The position numbers were made by a program, and so were the translations under genes. DNA of 64,000 nt from an uncultured Odoribacter sp. (GTDB lineage: Bacteria; Bacteroidota; Bacteroidia; Bacteroidales; Marinifilaceae), in the NCBI GenBank assembly GCA_910589025.1, contig CAJURM010000008.1:1-64000 (forward strand), written 5' to 3'. This document shows, piece by piece, positions 61,273 through 64,000 of this stretch. Positions within the stretch are counted from its first letter, which is position 1. Each line of letters starts with the position of its first letter. The notes under the pieces were generated by a model. The model was not told the DNA's origin. It saw only the letters and a program-made list of their open reading frames with translations, and did not search any database.

Positions 61273-62145
61273 TTACTCTTTTCGATGATGCTTCCATCTC
61301 CGGTGCGACCACAACCAATACTCCGGGTACTGACGAATTTGCTCTTCCAGATAACGGGTGTGCAGCTCCGTCAGCGCCCCGGGATTCAAATCCCCGGGAT
61401 TCTCACAAAGATTGACAAACTCCACCTCATAATAACCCCTACGCACCTTGCGGGTAGTTAAAGAAATGACCGGAATATTAAATTTCGTCGCGATTTTTTC
61501 CGTTCCCAACAACACCGGAGTATCCTGATTCAAAAACGTCGTCCAGAAATTCAGATTATAAACATTCGGGGTCTGGTCTCCTATAAAAGCCGCCAAAAAA
61601 ACCCGCTTCGCCTGCAAATCCCGGACAATCACCCGCAGGACATCATTCCGCGGTATCGGTTTAGCTCCAAACCGGGAACGAATCCGCAACATCATTTTAT
61701 CCAGCACCCGGTTATGCAGTGGTTTATACAAAGTATAAAAAGAAACCGCAGGATTCAGTAACAGCGCATAAGATGTCATCCACTCCCAATTGCCGTAATG
61801 TCCCATAACACCAATAACCGGACGTCCCTGGTCATAATAACGCTGCAACACCTCTGCATGCTTAAACACACAACGCTTACGGATTTCCTTCGCCGACATA
61901 TGCCAGGGCTTAAAAAACTCCACAAAAAAATCACTCAAATGACGATAAAACCTCCGCTCTATATCTTTCCGCTCCCGAAGACTTTTCTCCGGAAAAGAAC
62001 GCGCCAGATTCTCTGCCACCACCTTCCTCCGGTATCGAACCACATAATATAACACATAATACATCCCGTCCGCAACAAGATACAATACCCGGAAAGGCAG
62101 AAAACCAACAAGCCAAACTAACCCATATATAATATATGAAAACAT
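61273..62145 (-). CDS. Lipid A biosynthesis acyltransferase (LpxL/HtrB-like)
   Basis: 290 residues. N-terminal TM (about 5-25), then the H-x4-(D/E) motif in GHYGNWEW (about 115-122), RNDVLRVIVRDLQ and GDQTPNVYN, the expected LPLAT/HtrB block. Transfers a secondary acyl chain to lipid A. Paired with the glycosyltransferase, fitting envelope synthesis. Confidence 0.9.
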   Translation of the reverse strand: MFSYIIYGLVWLVGFLPFRVLYLVADGMYYVLYYVVRYRRKVVAENLARSFPEKSLRERKDIERRFYRHLSDFFVEFFKPWHMSAKEIRKRCVFKHAEVLQRYYDQGRPVIGVMGHYGNWEWMTSYALLLNPAVSFYTLYKPLHNRVLDKMMLRIRSRFGAKPIPRNDVLRVIVRDLQAKRVFLAAFIGDQTPNVYNLNFWTTFLNQDTPVLLGTEKIATKFNIPVISLTTRKVRRGYYEVEFVNLCENPGDLNPGALTELHTRYLEEQIRQYPEYWLWSHRRWKHHRKE

Positions 62146-62277
62146 AAAACCGTTTTTAAACAGTCAAAGATATACGCTTTCATCGTAAATTCTATTCATC
62201 CATTCAAAATTATTCCCCAGGCTCTCCGCCCCTTCTCTATCGATAAGAAAAACTTTCATCCGGAATCCCGCAAATCA

Positions 62278-62309
62278 TTTGCCATTTTCAGATATATTAC
62301 TTAATTTCG
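62278..62309 (+). promoter_or_regulatory. Promoter of the DUF349 gene
   Basis: TTTG (62278-62281), 20-nt spacer, TAATTTCG (62302-62309; one mismatch), 40 nt before the ATG. Confidence 0.6.
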
Positions 62310-62349
62310 TGAGTTATTAAATACAAGACAACTTAACTGCCAATACACT

Positions 62350-64000
62350 ATGGAGCAAGAGAACATGTTAGCGGAAGAGGGTATCAACCGTCCTTCTGAA
62401 GCATCAGAAACCGGAAACAATATCCCACAAAACGAATCCGCCGTCATTGCCGAATCGGAACAGGCTGTCCCACAAGCTCTGCCCGATATTGATTTTTCCA
62501 CATTGACAACAGAAGAAATCGTCACACGATTGCAAAACCTGGTGAACAACTTTCCCCTGCAACAACTCAAAGAAATCATGGACAATATTCCGGAAATCTT
62601 TGAAAACCGATACAGGCAAGAAGAGGGGAAAGCCCTGGCAGACTTCACTGCTGACGGTAGCCCTGCTGAAGATTTCCAATACAACAGCAATACCAAAGAA
62701 CTCTTTCTCTCGCTCCTGAAAAACTACAAAGACAAAAAGGCCGAAGCCGCCAAAAAGAACGAAGTTGAACGGGAAGAAAACCTCCGCATCAAACTACAAC
62801 TCATCGAGGAACTGAAAGAACTGGTACAAAAAGAAGAAGCTCTAAACCAAACCTTCCAGGAATTTAAAGACATCCAGGAACGCTGGCGCAATACCGGCAC
62901 GGTTCCCCAGAACCGCATTAACGACTTATTGGAGACCTACCATCACCACGTCGAAAACTTCTACAACTACATAAAAATTAATAAAGAGTTGCGGGATTTG
63001 GACCTGAAACGCAATTTTGACGCCAAGATAACTCTATGTGAAGAAGCAGAAAAACTGGCAGAAAACAGCGACATCAACGAAGCATTCAAACAGCTCCAGC
63101 TCCTACATGCACGCTGGAAAGAAATAGGCCCCATCCACAAAGATCAGAAAGAAACCGTCTGGGGACGCTTCAAAGAAGCCACCAACAAAATCAACGACAG
63201 CTACCACAACTTCTTTGAAGACCTCAAAAAAGAGCAGGAAAACAACCTCAAACTAAAAGAAGGATTGTGTGAAAAAGCGGCTGTCCTGTCCGAAGGCGAA
63301 TACAAAACCATCAATGAATGGCACACCGCAGCCCAGTCTCTCATCGATCTACAAGAAGAATGGAAACACACAGGACTCGTTCCCATCCGGGAAAGAAACA
63401 AGATATACAAAAAATTCCGTTCTCTCTGCGATGCTTTCTTTGACAGGAAACGGGAATTTTACAAAACACTGCAAGCCGAACAGGAAAACAACCTCAAAGC
63501 CAAAATCGCTTTATGCGAAAAAGCGGAAGCCTTGCAGGACAGCACCGACTGGAAAGTAACCACCGACAAACTCATTGCCTTACAAAAAGAATGGAAAAAA
63601 ATCGGTGCCGCACCCCAAAAATACTCCAACAAAGTATGGAACCGCTTCCGGGCAGCTTGTGATATATTTTTTAACAATAAAAGCAACTACCTGAAAAACA
63701 TCGACACCGAACAGGAAAAAAACCTGGAACTGAAAAAGACACTCTTGGAAGAAGTGAAACAATTCACCCCTTCTGATAACAACGACGCCACGTTGCAACA
63801 ACTGAAAGAATTTCAGGCAAGATGGGCTGCCATCGGCTTTGTCCCCATCAAAGAAAAAGAAGCCATACAAGACGAATTTCGCAAAATCATCAACGCACAT
63901 TTCGACAAACTGAACTTAGATGAATTTGACAAAACACTGGAAAAATACCGGGCAAAAATACACTCCCTGGACTCCGGCGAAAACAAAGAATCCAAAATCA
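62350..64000 (+). CDS. DUF349 repeat protein, partial (3' end outside window)
   Basis: Open from ATG 62350 to the window end (550 codons seen). Acidic N-terminus (about 1-60), then a helical region with FPLQQLKEIMDNIPEIFE, and from about 150 a series of DUF349 repeats of ~70 residues: each ends in a helix with a W-K-x-I/T-G-x-x-P motif (QERWRNTGTVP, HARWKEIGPIH, QEEWKHTGLVP, QKEWKKIGAAP, QARWAAIGFVP). Predicted all-helical and coiled. Function unknown in Bacteroidota; possibly a structural or nucleic-acid-associated protein. Confidence 0.88.
   Translation, partial: MEQENMLAEEGINRPSEASETGNNIPQNESAVIAESEQAVPQALPDIDFSTLTTEEIVTRLQNLVNNFPLQQLKEIMDNIPEIFENRYRQEEGKALADFTADGSPAEDFQYNSNTKELFLSLLKNYKDKKAEAAKKNEVEREENLRIKLQLIEELKELVQKEEALNQTFQEFKDIQERWRNTGTVPQNRINDLLETYHHHVENFYNYIKINKELRDLDLKRNFDAKITLCEEAEKLAENSDINEAFKQLQLLHARWKEIGPIHKDQKETVWGRFKEATNKINDSYHNFFEDLKKEQENNLKLKEGLCEKAAVLSEGEYKTINEWHTAAQSLIDLQEEWKHTGLVPIRERNKIYKKFRSLCDAFFDRKREFYKTLQAEQENNLKAKIALCEKAEALQDSTDWKVTTDKLIALQKEWKKIGAAPQKYSNKVWNRFRAACDIFFNNKSNYLKNIDTEQEKNLELKKTLLEEVKQFTPSDNNDATLQQLKEFQARWAAIGFVPIKEKEAIQDEFRKIINAHFDKLNLDEFDKTLEKYRAKIHSLDSGENKESKI

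Overview
The window is a piece of a Bacteroidales-type chromosome (Bacteroidota) carrying one apparently complete 32 kb Mu-like transposable prophage. Lineage evidence: several promoters fit the Bacteroidota TTTG / 19-21 nt / TAnnTTTG pattern, and the flanking genes are typical of the phylum (GH84 hexosaminidase, DUF4494, DUF349, LptD-like protein, PduO-type CobO, sigma factor with Spy-like partner). I cannot name the genus.

Layout. 1-1140: remnant of an IS256-type transposase, then tRNA-Lys. About 1250-33443: prophage. Its ends carry repeats of CAAAACGAAAAGTATAA type. Left to right: an S24 (LexA/CI-like) repressor with an operator-covered early promoter; rightward early genes (MuA-like DDE transposase, MuB-like ATPase, second P-loop ATPase, DUF3164 and small proteins); a leftward cassette with a thymidylate-synthase-family enzyme carrying the Asn-to-Asp change typical of dCMP hydroxymethylases, a Dam-type methyltransferase and a small HTH protein; a leftward head operon (terminase, endolysin, gp36-like, portal, MuF-type protein with a toxin-like C-terminus, gpG-like, tail terminator); and a rightward operon (protease/scaffold, capsid, spanin-like pair, sheath, tube, tail chaperone with a -1 frameshift, tape measure, baseplate, tail fibre). 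The sheath indicates a contractile tail.

Most striking element: the tail-fibre gene ends in an invertible segment. Inverted sites built as 7-bp arm / 6-bp core / 7-bp arm lie inside the fibre reading frame (31708-31727) and at 32329-32348. Between them, tail to tail, are the expressed C-terminus and a second, silent, in-frame C-terminus on the minus strand. A tyrosine recombinase gene starts 50 bp outside. The layout copies Mu's G segment and gin, but with an unrelated recombinase and site type, and predicts a two-state host-range switch.

33444-64000: chromosome. tdk (its start about 80 bp from the prophage end), yigZ-like, dnaA, an amidase plus MCE lipid-transport pair, lptD, rlmB, an ABC-F ATPase, GH84, an operon of DUF6057 membrane protein / heme-motif beta-propeller lipoprotein / chorismatase-like RidA-fold protein, cobO, recG, DUF3332, aspA, DUF4494, tRNA-Pro, tRNA-Ser, an ECF sigma operon, a glycosyltransferase plus LpxL-like acyltransferase, and a DUF349 protein running off the end.
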